Source of the DNA: Alphaproteobacteria bacterium | GTDB taxonomy: Bacteria > Pseudomonadota > Alphaproteobacteria > Caulobacterales > Parvularculaceae | Direction of reading: 5' to 3' | Assembly (NCBI GenBank): GCA_030428745.1 | Contig: JAUIEG010000035.1 | Location: 1 to 11,613, forward strand | Length of the DNA: 11,613 nucleotides | In this document: positions 6,285 to 11,613 of the stretch, one piece after another | Layout of the letters: each line of letters opens with the position of its first letter | Position numbering within the stretch: the first letter of the stretch is position 1 | Translations under genes and position numbers: made by a program | Notes under the pieces: model-generated | The model's database searches: none | What the model was told of the DNA's origin: nothing | The model's input: the letters and a program-made list of their open reading frames with translations, nothing else

Positions 6285-7396
6285 TCCTCAAAGGCCTCGC
6301 GCTTGTTCGTCAGAAAATCTTCGGAGCTGTCGATTTCCAGCTCGAACCAGATCGGGAAATGATCGGAAAGCTGGTTCTTGCGCCAGGGATGTTTGAAATA
6401 TTTCGCCTGGTTGGCCGGGTCGGTCATGTCTTTTTCACCCGTATAGTCCTCGACCATTTCCGCGCCATAGGCTTCGGTCTGGGTATCCGTATAGACGAAT
6501 TGAAAGGGATCAAAGACGCCGCCATTCATTCGGCCGTCCGGACGCGTCACGACGCGGAAATATTCGTTTGTGCGGATGAACATGCGGTCATAGGCCTGTG
6601 TCGCTGACGCATTGGTGTCGAGCCCAATCAGGCTGTCCACTTCGTAATAGCCTGCCTCGGTGAAGAGCTCGACGGCGCCGTCATCCTTGTCATCGCCCTT
6701 GTAGAAATTGAAGTCGCCGGCGATTACAAGGCTCGACGTCCAGTGCTCGCTGATCTTCTCCTGAAGCGCGGTGAGGAGAAGCGAAACCTCCTCTCGCCGA
6801 TAATCCACATTCTCCGGCTTGTCGCCGGGCTGAAGGTGAACGCTGAGCATGCCGAATTCTTTCCAGCCCGCTTTAAACCCGGTGAGATAGGGCGTGCGTT
6901 TCAACTGTTGAATCTCGGCGTCTTGCGTGATCGCCGGCCACAGCACGAGCTCGCCGACGGTGCCGGAGAGTTTCACGCGAGATGAGTTATAGAGATAGGC
7001 TGAGCGTTCGGAGTTGCCATCGACGCCGCTGGTGATGTCGTTCACGACATATTCCCACTCACTGCCGAGCAGGCGCATGAGCACCTGAAGATCGCGCAAG
7101 GTGGACTTCACCTCCTGAATAACCACCAGATCGAACCGCGCGATGATTTCCGCAATGTAGAAATAGGCTTCGGGCAGGCGCTGGGTGGTGTGCCCGAACT
7201 CCTTGATGTTCCAGCTTGCGATCAGAATGGTTTTGTCTGTGCGCCGCGGCGGAATGAGATTGTCGAGGCCGGTTTTCAAGGCGAGGATGTTGTCGATGGC
7301 GCGGATTTTCTCTGCGTCGCGCATCTCCGGAAAAACCAGCGCGTAGCCTTTTTTCTTCAGATCCGTGTCAGGCCGCAGGTCATTGTAATATGGCAT
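6281..7396 (-). CDS. Endonuclease/exonuclease/phosphatase-fold (EEP) protein
   Basis: A 371-aa protein with a complete EEP (DNase I/ExoIII-like) active site and no signal peptide, so probably cytoplasmic. Motifs in order: SWNIKEFG (61-68) with Asn63, VIQEVK (92-97) with the metal-binding Glu95, SVHL (185-188) with His187, AGDFNFY (226-232) with Asp228 and Asn230, YDRMF (269-273), and QLSDHFPIW (342-350) with the catalytic Asp345-His346 pair. The family includes nucleases and phosphodiesterases; substrate cannot be chosen here. The SERSAYLY segment (129-136) resembles the R-x-A-F/Y-x-Y stretch of bacterial nuclease-type members. Start: ATG 7396 has GGGGAG correctly spaced; an in-frame start 30 bases upstream would bury that site. 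It is third in the leftward run radC-pfkB-EEP, 61 bases after pfkB, and ends inside a convergent hairpin. Confidence 0.85.
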   Translation of the reverse strand: MPYYNDLRPDTDLKKKGYALVFPEMRDAEKIRAIDNILALKTGLDNLIPPRRTDKTILIASWNIKEFGHTTQRLPEAYFYIAEIIARFDLVVIQEVKSTLRDLQVLMRLLGSEWEYVVNDITSGVDGNSERSAYLYNSSRVKLSGTVGELVLWPAITQDAEIQQLKRTPYLTGFKAGWKEFGMLSVHLQPGDKPENVDYRREEVSLLLTALQEKISEHWTSSLVIAGDFNFYKGDDKDDGAVELFTEAGYYEVDSLIGLDTNASATQAYDRMFIRTNEYFRVVTRPDGRMNGGVFDPFQFVYTDTQTEAYGAEMVEDYTGEKDMTDPANQAKYFKHPWRKNQLSDHFPIWFELEIDSSEDFLTNKREAFED

Positions 7397-7400
7397 CGTG

Positions 7401-7408
7401 CTCTCCCC
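7401..7408 (-). promoter_or_regulatory. Ribosome binding site that fixes the EEP gene start
   Basis: On the minus strand this reads GGGGAGAG, with the GGAG core 6 bases before ATG 7396. A possible upstream in-frame start at 7426 lacks a comparable site. A GATTC site (7433-7437) lies further upstream. Confidence 0.7.
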
Positions 7409-7457
7409 AGTTGAGGACAGCAGCATAGGCCCGATTCGATGATGGTTTCGTGTTTGG

Positions 7458-8384
7458 TCAGGCCGGCGTCGACGCCATCAGTTTTTTGACATCGGCAGGA
7501 TCGAAAAGGGCGGTGCCCTCACTCATGCGCGTCGCGCCAGCGGCCGCCATGCCGAATTTGAGGGCTTCGGTCTCGCTATCGCCGCGCGACAGCGCCGTTA
7601 AAAGCCCGCCCACGAAACTGTCTCCGGCGCCGACGGCGCTTGATGCGCGCACCTTGAAAGACGGGGCGGTGAAAACGCCGTCTTTCGTCGCCATGAGAGA
7701 GCCGTCGCCGCCATGGCTCACCACCATGGCCTGCACTTGTCCCTTGGCGACAAGGTCCTTGGCGTAAGCTTCGATTTCGCCGGGCCAGGTCAGCGTCTTT
7801 CCGGAGATGGCTTCATACTCATGCTCGTTCTGGCGCAGCATATAGACGCCTTCTGCGAGCGCCGCGTCGAGACCGCTAATGGAATCGAGCACAAAACGGG
7901 CGCCCTGGTCCTTGGCGACATGCGCCGCCTGCGCCCAGAGGTCCGGCGGCGCGTCAGGGGGCAGGCTGCCGCTCGCCACGACAAAATCGCCGGGTTCCGC
8001 CTCTTCGCGTATGGCGGTGAGAAACCGGGCGATTTCGTCCTCGTTCATCTTTGCGCCGGGAAGATTGAAGCGGTATTCGTTGTCCTCCCTGTCGTTTTTG
8101 ACATGAAAGGCGAGACGGGTTTCTCCGGTGATTGGAATCATCCGCATGGGAACATTTTCGATAGCGAGGGATTTGACGAGCGCATCGCCATAAACGCCGC
8201 CGGCGGTGAAAATGGCCAGCGTGTGCGCGCCAAGGCGGGAGCAGGAGCGGGCGACATTGATGCCGCCGCCGCCCGGGTGCATTTGCGGATCGCGGCAGCG
8301 CAGCTTGCGGTTCGGCTCCACAAAATCCGCGGTGACCGCATAGTCGAGCGCAGGGTTTGGGGTGAGGGTGATGATACGGGTCAT
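7458..8384 (-). CDS. pfkB: 6-phosphofructokinase, PfkB (isozyme II) type
   Basis: 308-aa ribokinase-fold sugar kinase that phosphorylates fructose 6-phosphate to fructose 1,6-bisphosphate with ATP (EC 2.7.1.11). It is nearly the length of E. coli PfkB (309 aa) and shares its distinctive features: TLTPNPALD (6-14), KLRC (27-30), HPGGGGINVAR (36-46), ENVP (76-79), the YRFNLPG segment (104-110), SGSLPP (138-143), and ATP-site signature VGAGDSFVGG (251-260) with the catalytic base Asp255. Members that use fructose 1-phosphate or tagatose 6-phosphate are close relatives, but KLRC plus the PGGGGINVAR loop favours the PfkB subgroup. One local difference is MLRQNEHEY (182-190) where E. coli has VKPNQKEL. 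ATG 8384 is preceded by GAGG, which overlaps the radC stop region 12 bases upstream, so it is probably read with radC. No fru PTS or aldolase gene is nearby. Confidence 0.88.
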   Translation of the reverse strand: MTRIITLTPNPALDYAVTADFVEPNRKLRCRDPQMHPGGGGINVARSCSRLGAHTLAIFTAGGVYGDALVKSLAIENVPMRMIPITGETRLAFHVKNDREDNEYRFNLPGAKMNEDEIARFLTAIREEAEPGDFVVASGSLPPDAPPDLWAQAAHVAKDQGARFVLDSISGLDAALAEGVYMLRQNEHEYEAISGKTLTWPGEIEAYAKDLVAKGQVQAMVVSHGGDGSLMATKDGVFTAPSFKVRASSAVGAGDSFVGGLLTALSRGDSETEALKFGMAAAGATRMSEGTALFDPADVKKLMASTPA

Positions 8385-8396
8385 TCGTGTACGCCT

Positions 8397-9110
8397 CTAT
8401 AAAAGTCCGAGGGATTTAAAGCTCGCATGTTGATCATGGCCAATAACGAGATGGTCATGGATGCGAATATTGAGCGCGGCGGCGGCCTTTACGATCTGGT
8501 TGGTCATGTCGACATCGGCTTGCGACGGCGTCGGGTCTCCGGATGGGTGATTATGCACGAGGATGATCGCTGAGGCGCCAAGCTCCAGCGCGCGCTTCAC
8601 CACTTCACGGGGGTAGACCGGCGTATGGTCCACGGTGCCGCGTTGTTGAACCTCGTCGGCGATGAGGATGTTTTTCTTGTCGAGAAACAGAATGCGGAAA
8701 AGCTCCGTCTTTTCGTCCGCCATCGCTGCGCGGCAATAGGAAAGGAGGGCGTCCCAGGATGATATGACGGGACGCTTCAGGACGCGCGCCTGAGAAAGTT
8801 TGAGGGCGGCGGCCTGAACGATTTTCAATTCCTGCGCAACATTCTCCGAAACGCCTTTCACCTCCATCAGACGCTCCACCGGCGCGGCGATCACCTGGGC
8901 AAACCCGCCGAATTTCGCGATGAGCTCTTTCGCCAGCGGCTTCACATCCTTTCTGGGAATGGCTCGGAAGAGAATAAGTTCCAGGAGTTCGTAATCCTGA
9001 ACGCCGTCGACGCCGGCTTTTTTGAACCGCGCGCGCAGGCGTTCGCGATGGCCCGCAGTGTGGTTGCCAGATGGCGCTGACGCCTTTTTTTTCGTTGTTA
9101 TGCCCGGCAA
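8397..9110 (-). CDS. radC: RadC family protein (UPF0758, JAMM domain)
   Basis: 237-aa RadC/YeeS-like protein. Residues about 20-100 are the UPF0758 N-terminal helix-hairpin-helix region (HRERLRARF, YELLELILFRAIPRKDVKPLA, then MEVKGVSENVAQEL). Residues about 112-235 are the JAMM/MPN domain with a complete metal site: Glu153 in ADEVQ, and HNHPSGDPTPSQAD giving His186, His188 and Asp199. The early link to DNA repair was withdrawn for E. coli; the fold suggests a metalloprotease-like or DNA-binding role but no reaction is established. Start is TTG 9110: an in-frame stop lies three codons upstream, no ATG/GTG occurs in frame before the HRERL region, and AGG sits 9 bases upstream. It heads the leftward radC-pfkB-EEP run and is divergent from the membrane ORF. 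The first ten residues include a Lys run and are not conserved in type. Confidence 0.93.
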   Translation of the reverse strand: MPGITTKKKASAPSGNHTAGHRERLRARFKKAGVDGVQDYELLELILFRAIPRKDVKPLAKELIAKFGGFAQVIAAPVERLMEVKGVSENVAQELKIVQAAALKLSQARVLKRPVISSWDALLSYCRAAMADEKTELFRILFLDKKNILIADEVQQRGTVDHTPVYPREVVKRALELGASAIILVHNHPSGDPTPSQADVDMTNQIVKAAAALNIRIHDHLVIGHDQHASFKSLGLL

Positions 9111-9183
9111 CGGAAATCACCTTTCAGTCTGCATACACAGGAAATTCCGCATGTAGCACGCCAAGGTATTACATGGTAGCGTG
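9111..9183. promoter_or_regulatory. Divergent intergenic region between radC and the membrane ORF
   Basis: Both genes must be started from this short region unless upstream transcripts read through. It holds an inverted repeat CATGTA (9150-9155) / TACATG (9170-9175) with a 14-base spacer, and a small GGAAATTCC palindrome (9140-9148). These are plausible operator half-sites, but I see no convincing -35/-10 pair on either strand. Confidence 0.3.
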
Positions 9184-9666
9184 ATGCGTATCTACACTGA
9201 CGGCGTATGTCCGGAAACGCAAATGTCTAAAGATCTCGGCGAAGTTGTTTCGCGGTTCTTTTGGCTCCTCGGCCAGGCCTTTCATGTCGGCTTTCCGTTG
9301 GGTATGCTTGCGGTTGCAGCAGTCACATTAATTTTTGTACTCTTGGCGGCTTGGAAGATGCCGGCTGCGGAAGAATCGCGGCGGCGTTTGCCCTGTCTGA
9401 TGATACTCCCTGCATTATGGATTTTCTTGGGCGTTTGGGGCGCCTATTTCGCTTATCAGTGGGGCGTGGACCAGCCTAAGAATCCCGACTGGGTGTCATG
9501 GCCTATTGCAATTACAATCTTCGTATTTGCGATCGCTTGGGTTTTTCTTCTTATCTTTCTTAAAGGTGCGCGTGTCGTTACCTTGCTGTTTGGTATTTGG
9601 AATCTTTATTTCATGCTGGTGATGACGTTGCTGGCTGCAATGTCGATTTCCGGAAACTGGATGTAA
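9184..9666 (+). CDS. Hypothetical four-helix membrane protein
   Basis: Not recognised. From ATG 9184 it encodes 160 aa with four clear hydrophobic segments (numbered from that Met): about 36-57, 69-92, 105-126 and 130-153, ending in a short tail SISGNWM. The first loop holds a basic cluster, EESRRRLP, and the second an Asp/Pro/Trp-rich turn, DQPKNPDWVSWP. It is rich in Trp and Phe and has no catalytic motif I can name. The start is uncertain: GTG 9181, ATG 9184 and ATG 9223 are all in frame; the last has GGAAA five bases upstream and would give 147 aa. Composition is somewhat AT-richer and codon choice less GC-biased (TTA, GTA, ATT) than in flanking genes. It runs opposite to radC, map and sfsA and interrupts their usual neighbourhood, so it may be a lineage-specific acquisition. 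Confidence 0.7.
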   Translation: MRIYTDGVCPETQMSKDLGEVVSRFFWLLGQAFHVGFPLGMLAVAAVTLIFVLLAAWKMPAAEESRRRLPCLMILPALWIFLGVWGAYFAYQWGVDQPKNPDWVSWPIAITIFVFAIAWVFLLIFLKGARVVTLLFGIWNLYFMLVMTLLAAMSISGNWM

Positions 9667-9688
9667 GCCATCTCCGCCTTTGCGTGTG

Positions 9689-9704
9689 CGCAGCGAAAGC
9701 TGCG
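9689..9704 (+). terminator. GNRA-capped hairpin after the membrane ORF
   Basis: CGCAGC-GAAA-GCTGCG, a 6-pair GC stem with a GAAA tetraloop, begins 23 bases after the stop at 9666. No T-run follows directly, so intrinsic termination is doubtful. A second element, GGCCGCCTT (9735-9743) and its exact complement AAGGCGGCC (9792-9800), spans the end of map; its 5' arm is followed by a T-run at 9742-9746. Either could help end convergent transcripts. Confidence 0.35.
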
Positions 9705-9783
9705 ACGCTGCGGTATTGTGTTGCGAAAGCGTCAGGCCGCCTTTTTCTGAAGGGCGCACCGGTATCGTCCCGACTGACTCTCG

Positions 9784-10632
9784 TTATCTATAAGGCGGCC
9801 GGTCGAGCCCTTTGGGCGACTTTGTGAAGATCTCAAAGCCGGTCTCGGTGACGCCAATCGAATGCTCGAACTGGGCGGAAAGAGACTTGTCGCGGGCGAC
9901 GGCGGTCCAGTTATCCTTCAGGAGCTTCACATCGGGTTTGCCCTCATTGATCATGGGCTCGATGGTGAAGAACATGCCGGCCTTCAGTTCCGTGTCCGGC
10001 GCTTGATGAACGCCGCCCCAGCGATCTTTATATTCCGCATAATGAACAACATTGGGCGCGTCGTGGAAAACCTGGCCGAGGCCGTGACCGCAGAAATCGC
10101 GCACGACGGAAAAGCCTTGCCCCTCGGCGACGGACTGAATGGCGCGGCCGATGTCGCGCAGGGTTGCGCCGGGCTTCACCGCGTTGATTCCCGCCATCAT
10201 CGCGTCATAGGTCGTATCGACGAGACGACGCGCTTTCACTTTGGGTTCGCCGGCGTAATACATCCGGCTGGTGTCCCCATGCCAGCCGTCGACGATGACG
10301 GTGACGTCGATATTCATGATGTCGGCGTTCTTTAACACTTTGTCGCTGGGGATGCCGTGACAGATGACATGATTGAGCGAGATACAGCTGGCGTGGCGAT
10401 AGCCGCGATAACCGATGGTGGCGGAGAGGGCGTCGTGGTCGAAAACGAAGTCGCGGATGAGATCGTCGAGATGACCCGTGGTGACGCCCGGCTTCACATG
10501 ATCGGCGATCATATCGAGCGCTGAGGCGGCGAGTTGGCCCGCCTTGCGCATGCCTTCGAAATCCTCGGGCCCGTGCAGCTTGATGGCGCCGGGGCGGACG
10601 ACGTCGTCTTCGTCAAGAATGGCTTCAGTCAT
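9784..10632 (-). CDS. map: Type I methionine aminopeptidase
   Basis: 282-aa cytoplasmic metallopeptidase that removes the initiator Met from nascent proteins with small second residues (EC 3.4.11.18). The pita-bread fold site is complete: His92 in CHGIP, Asp109 (MNIDVTV), Asp120 (HGDTSR), His183 (CGHGLG), Glu225 (TIEPM) and Glu256 (QFEHSIG). The N-terminal 20 residues before HGPEDFEGMRKAG are acidic and somewhat longer than in E. coli. A short insertion after HDAPNVVHY (YKDRWGGVHQ) is, from memory, seen in other alphaproteobacterial enzymes. ATG 10632 overlaps the sfsA stop as ATGA, with GGAG five bases upstream; a 21-codon extension to 10695 would lie within sfsA and is rejected. The tight overlap points to coupled translation with sfsA. 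Confidence 0.96.
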   Translation of the reverse strand: MTEAILDEDDVVRPGAIKLHGPEDFEGMRKAGQLAASALDMIADHVKPGVTTGHLDDLIRDFVFDHDALSATIGYRGYRHASCISLNHVICHGIPSDKVLKNADIMNIDVTVIVDGWHGDTSRMYYAGEPKVKARRLVDTTYDAMMAGINAVKPGATLRDIGRAIQSVAEGQGFSVVRDFCGHGLGQVFHDAPNVVHYAEYKDRWGGVHQAPDTELKAGMFFTIEPMINEGKPDVKLLKDNWTAVARDKSLSAQFEHSIGVTETGFEIFTKSPKGLDRPPYR

Positions 10633-11354
10633 CGGGACTCCAGTTCGATCTCCAGCGCCTTGCGCAGGACCACCTCGGTGGTAGTGATTTCGCAATCATA
10701 GCACAAAAGTTCAACCCCCGCCGAGGCTGCGTCTTGCAAGGCCCTGGCGTAGGCGGGGTCGAGATCGGCGGCCGGCGCGAAGCGGCGGCAGTCGCCGCGC
10801 TGGACCACAAACAGCATGACGGCGCGCGCGCCCTGTGCAGCCATGCGGGAGAGTTCTTCCAAGTGCTTGGCGCCTCTTTTGGTGACGCTGTCGGGAAACT
10901 CCGCAAGTCCGGCCTCCCGCGACAGGTGGACATTCTTGATCTCCACATAGCAGGGCTTTTTCCGCCCTTTTCCTGATTTGGCGCCCGACAGGAGGAGGTC
11001 GATGCGGCTGGCCTCGCCATATTTCACTTCGCGGGCGATATCGCCATAGCCGGAGAGTTCGGGGATGACGCCTTTGCCGATGGCTTCGGGAACGATGCGG
11101 TTGGGGTTTGTGGTGTTCACCGGGATCAGGGTCCCGTCAATCTCCACCAGCTCCCAGGAAAAGGCGAGTTTGCGCTTCGGATCGCCATGCTCGTGAACCC
11201 AGACGGGCGCGTCTTCCACGGCGACTCCGAGCATTGATCCGGGGTTGGCGCAATGGGCGACAACCTCCCGGCCGTCATCCAAAATGATATCAGAAAGAAA
11301 ACGTTTATATCTTTTTTTTAAGCGCCCGGTAAGCAGGGGCGACGGCAAGCGCAT
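10629..11354 (-). CDS. sfsA: SfsA family DNA-binding/nuclease-like protein
   Basis: 241-aa SfsA protein, named after stimulation of maltose utilisation when overexpressed in E. coli; the fold combines an N-terminal OB-like domain with a C-terminal PD-(D/E)XK nuclease-like domain. N-terminal landmarks are LLTGRLKKRYKRFLSDI (7-23) and HCANPGSM (34-41). The nuclease-like core shows RIDLLL (117-122) with Asp119 and YVEIKNVHL (136-144) with Glu138 and Lys140, then FPDSVTKRGAKHL (153-165). These acidic/Lys positions match the family, but physiological activity is unsettled. Start ATG 11354 has AGGA seven bases upstream; the TTG six bases earlier sits almost on that site and is less likely. First gene of the leftward sfsA-map pair (4-base overlap), transcribed from the AT-rich region shared with the pilus gene. 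Confidence 0.94.
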   Translation of the reverse strand: MRLPSPLLTGRLKKRYKRFLSDIILDDGREVVAHCANPGSMLGVAVEDAPVWVHEHGDPKRKLAFSWELVEIDGTLIPVNTTNPNRIVPEAIGKGVIPELSGYGDIAREVKYGEASRIDLLLSGAKSGKGRKKPCYVEIKNVHLSREAGLAEFPDSVTKRGAKHLEELSRMAAQGARAVMLFVVQRGDCRRFAPAADLDPAYARALQDAASAGVELLCYDCEITTTEVVLRKALEIELESR

Positions 11355-11486
11355 TTTCAAATCCTAATCAAAACACACGGTTAGTTGGTGAATTGAACGG
11401 TTTTTCGTAAAATTGCAAATGGCGAAATAGATTCTTTGTTAACCAGTATAAATAAGACATTTTTATCTTCGAAAACGGATATTCAC
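11355..11486. promoter_or_regulatory. AT-rich divergent promoter region between sfsA and the TadG-like gene
   Basis: Visibly AT-richer than its surroundings. It carries the sfsA ribosome site (AGGA on the minus strand, 11362-11365), a rightward -10-like TATAAA (11447-11452) without a clear -35, a GTTAAC palindrome (11439-11444) and one GATTC site (11430-11434). On the minus strand TATACT overlaps the same area. Exact promoters cannot be assigned. Confidence 0.45.
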
Positions 11487-11532
11487 TAGCACGGCGGGGG
11501 AGGAAACCGCCGAGGCCAAGGGGGCCGTGCTA
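11487..11532 (+). promoter_or_regulatory. Structured GC-rich leader before the TadG-like gene
   Basis: TAGCACGGC (11487-11495) and its exact complement GCCGTGCTA (11524-11532) enclose a purine-rich loop, and the 3' arm ends one base before ATG 11534. A competing stem, CGGCGG (11492-11497) with CCGCCG (11507-11512), shares bases with the outer stem, so the two cannot fully coexist. A third option pairs GGCC (11514-11517) with GGCC (11523-11526). The only Shine-Dalgarno-like run near the ATG, AAGGGGG (11518-11524), touches the 3' arm. It does not match any riboswitch consensus I know. Confidence 0.45.
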
Positions 11533-11533
11533 T

Positions 11534-11613
11534 ATGTTTGGAGTTGCGAAAAACAAGAGTGGCAACGTAGCTATGCTGACGGCGTTGATGACCCCGCTCG
11601 TTCTGGCGTTCGC
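11534..11613 (+). CDS. TadE/TadG-like pilus assembly protein, N-terminus only
   Basis: First 26 codons of a gene that runs off the window. The peptide reads MFGVAKNKSGNVAMLTALMT and then PLVLAFA. A short basic stretch, then S/R-G-N-V-A-M/I, then a hydrophobic helix is the typical start of TadG-like proteins of the Flp/Tad pilus system, which have an N-terminal membrane anchor and often a vWA domain. The Gly-Asn-Val-Ala motif at 10-13 is the strongest point. The downstream part is not visible, so length and the vWA domain cannot be checked. A weak AAGGGGG lies about 9 bases upstream of the ATG, inside a potentially folded leader. Other single-anchor proteins cannot be excluded. Confidence 0.6.
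   Translation, partial: MFGVAKNKSGNVAMLTALMTPLVLAF

Noticed and set aside
3394..7396. HerA-like ATPase plus EEP nuclease as a HerA-NurA-like resection or defence pair
   Set aside because: The genes are on opposite strands, separated by an unrelated peptidase gene and a convergent terminator region; there is no sign of co-regulation.
7713..8402. Open frame of 229 codons on the plus strand
   Set aside because: Antisense to pfkB, which has complete signatures in its own frame.
8397..9110. radC as a marker of a mobile or anti-restriction island
   Set aside because: The flanking sfsA and map genes are core chromosomal genes, and no integrase, tRNA end, direct repeat or plasmid gene is present.
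9862..10335. Open frame of 157 codons on the plus strand
   Set aside because: Antisense to map, whose metal ligands are all present in the minus-strand frame.
10633..10695. Upstream extension of map by 21 codons
   Set aside because: It would overlap sfsA by 67 bases; ATG 10632 with the ATGA overlap and a GGAG site fits the usual arrangement.

Overview
The window looks like an ordinary chromosomal segment of a GC-rich alphaproteobacterium. Three things suggest this: a PleC/DivJ-like H-box in a soluble histidine kinase, the sfsA-map-radC neighbourhood familiar from alphaproteobacterial chromosomes, and the start of a TadG-like Flp pilus gene. A palindrome of a type recalled from intergenic regions of rhizobial and related genomes agrees with this. 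No rRNA, tRNA, CRISPR array, insertion sequence or prophage gene was seen. Genus-level assignment cannot be made from the sequence alone.

Layout. Positions 1-6178 read rightward: the 3' part of an enoyl-CoA hydratase, a CPA1-type Na+/H+ antiporter with a C-terminal TrkA-N-like domain, a soluble histidine kinase overlapping a HerA-like (DUF87) ATPase by 14 bases, and a signal-peptide-bearing isoaspartyl peptidase/asparaginase. A 100-base convergent gap (6179-6280) carries two adjacent, distinct palindromes. Positions 6281-9110 read leftward: radC, pfkB and an endonuclease/exonuclease/phosphatase-fold protein. A lone rightward gene for a four-helix membrane protein of unknown function (about 9184-9666) sits between radC and the leftward pair sfsA-map, which is coupled by an ATGA overlap. 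The last 250 bases are an AT-richer divergent promoter region, a GC-rich leader that can fold in alternative ways, and the first 26 codons of a TadE/TadG-like pilus gene.

Function. Most genes are housekeeping: fatty acid oxidation, ion homeostasis, glycolysis, N-terminal Met removal. The least explained parts are the overlapping histidine kinase/HerA-like ATPase pair (the kinase has lost both N-box asparagines), the membrane ORF inserted into the sfsA-map-radC neighbourhood, and the structured leader in front of the pilus gene. I found no clear sign of a complete new defence or mobile system.

Start sites were reassessed from Shine-Dalgarno spacing: histidine kinase ATG 2499, EEP protein ATG 7396, map ATG 10632, sfsA ATG 11354, and radC with a TTG start at 9110.
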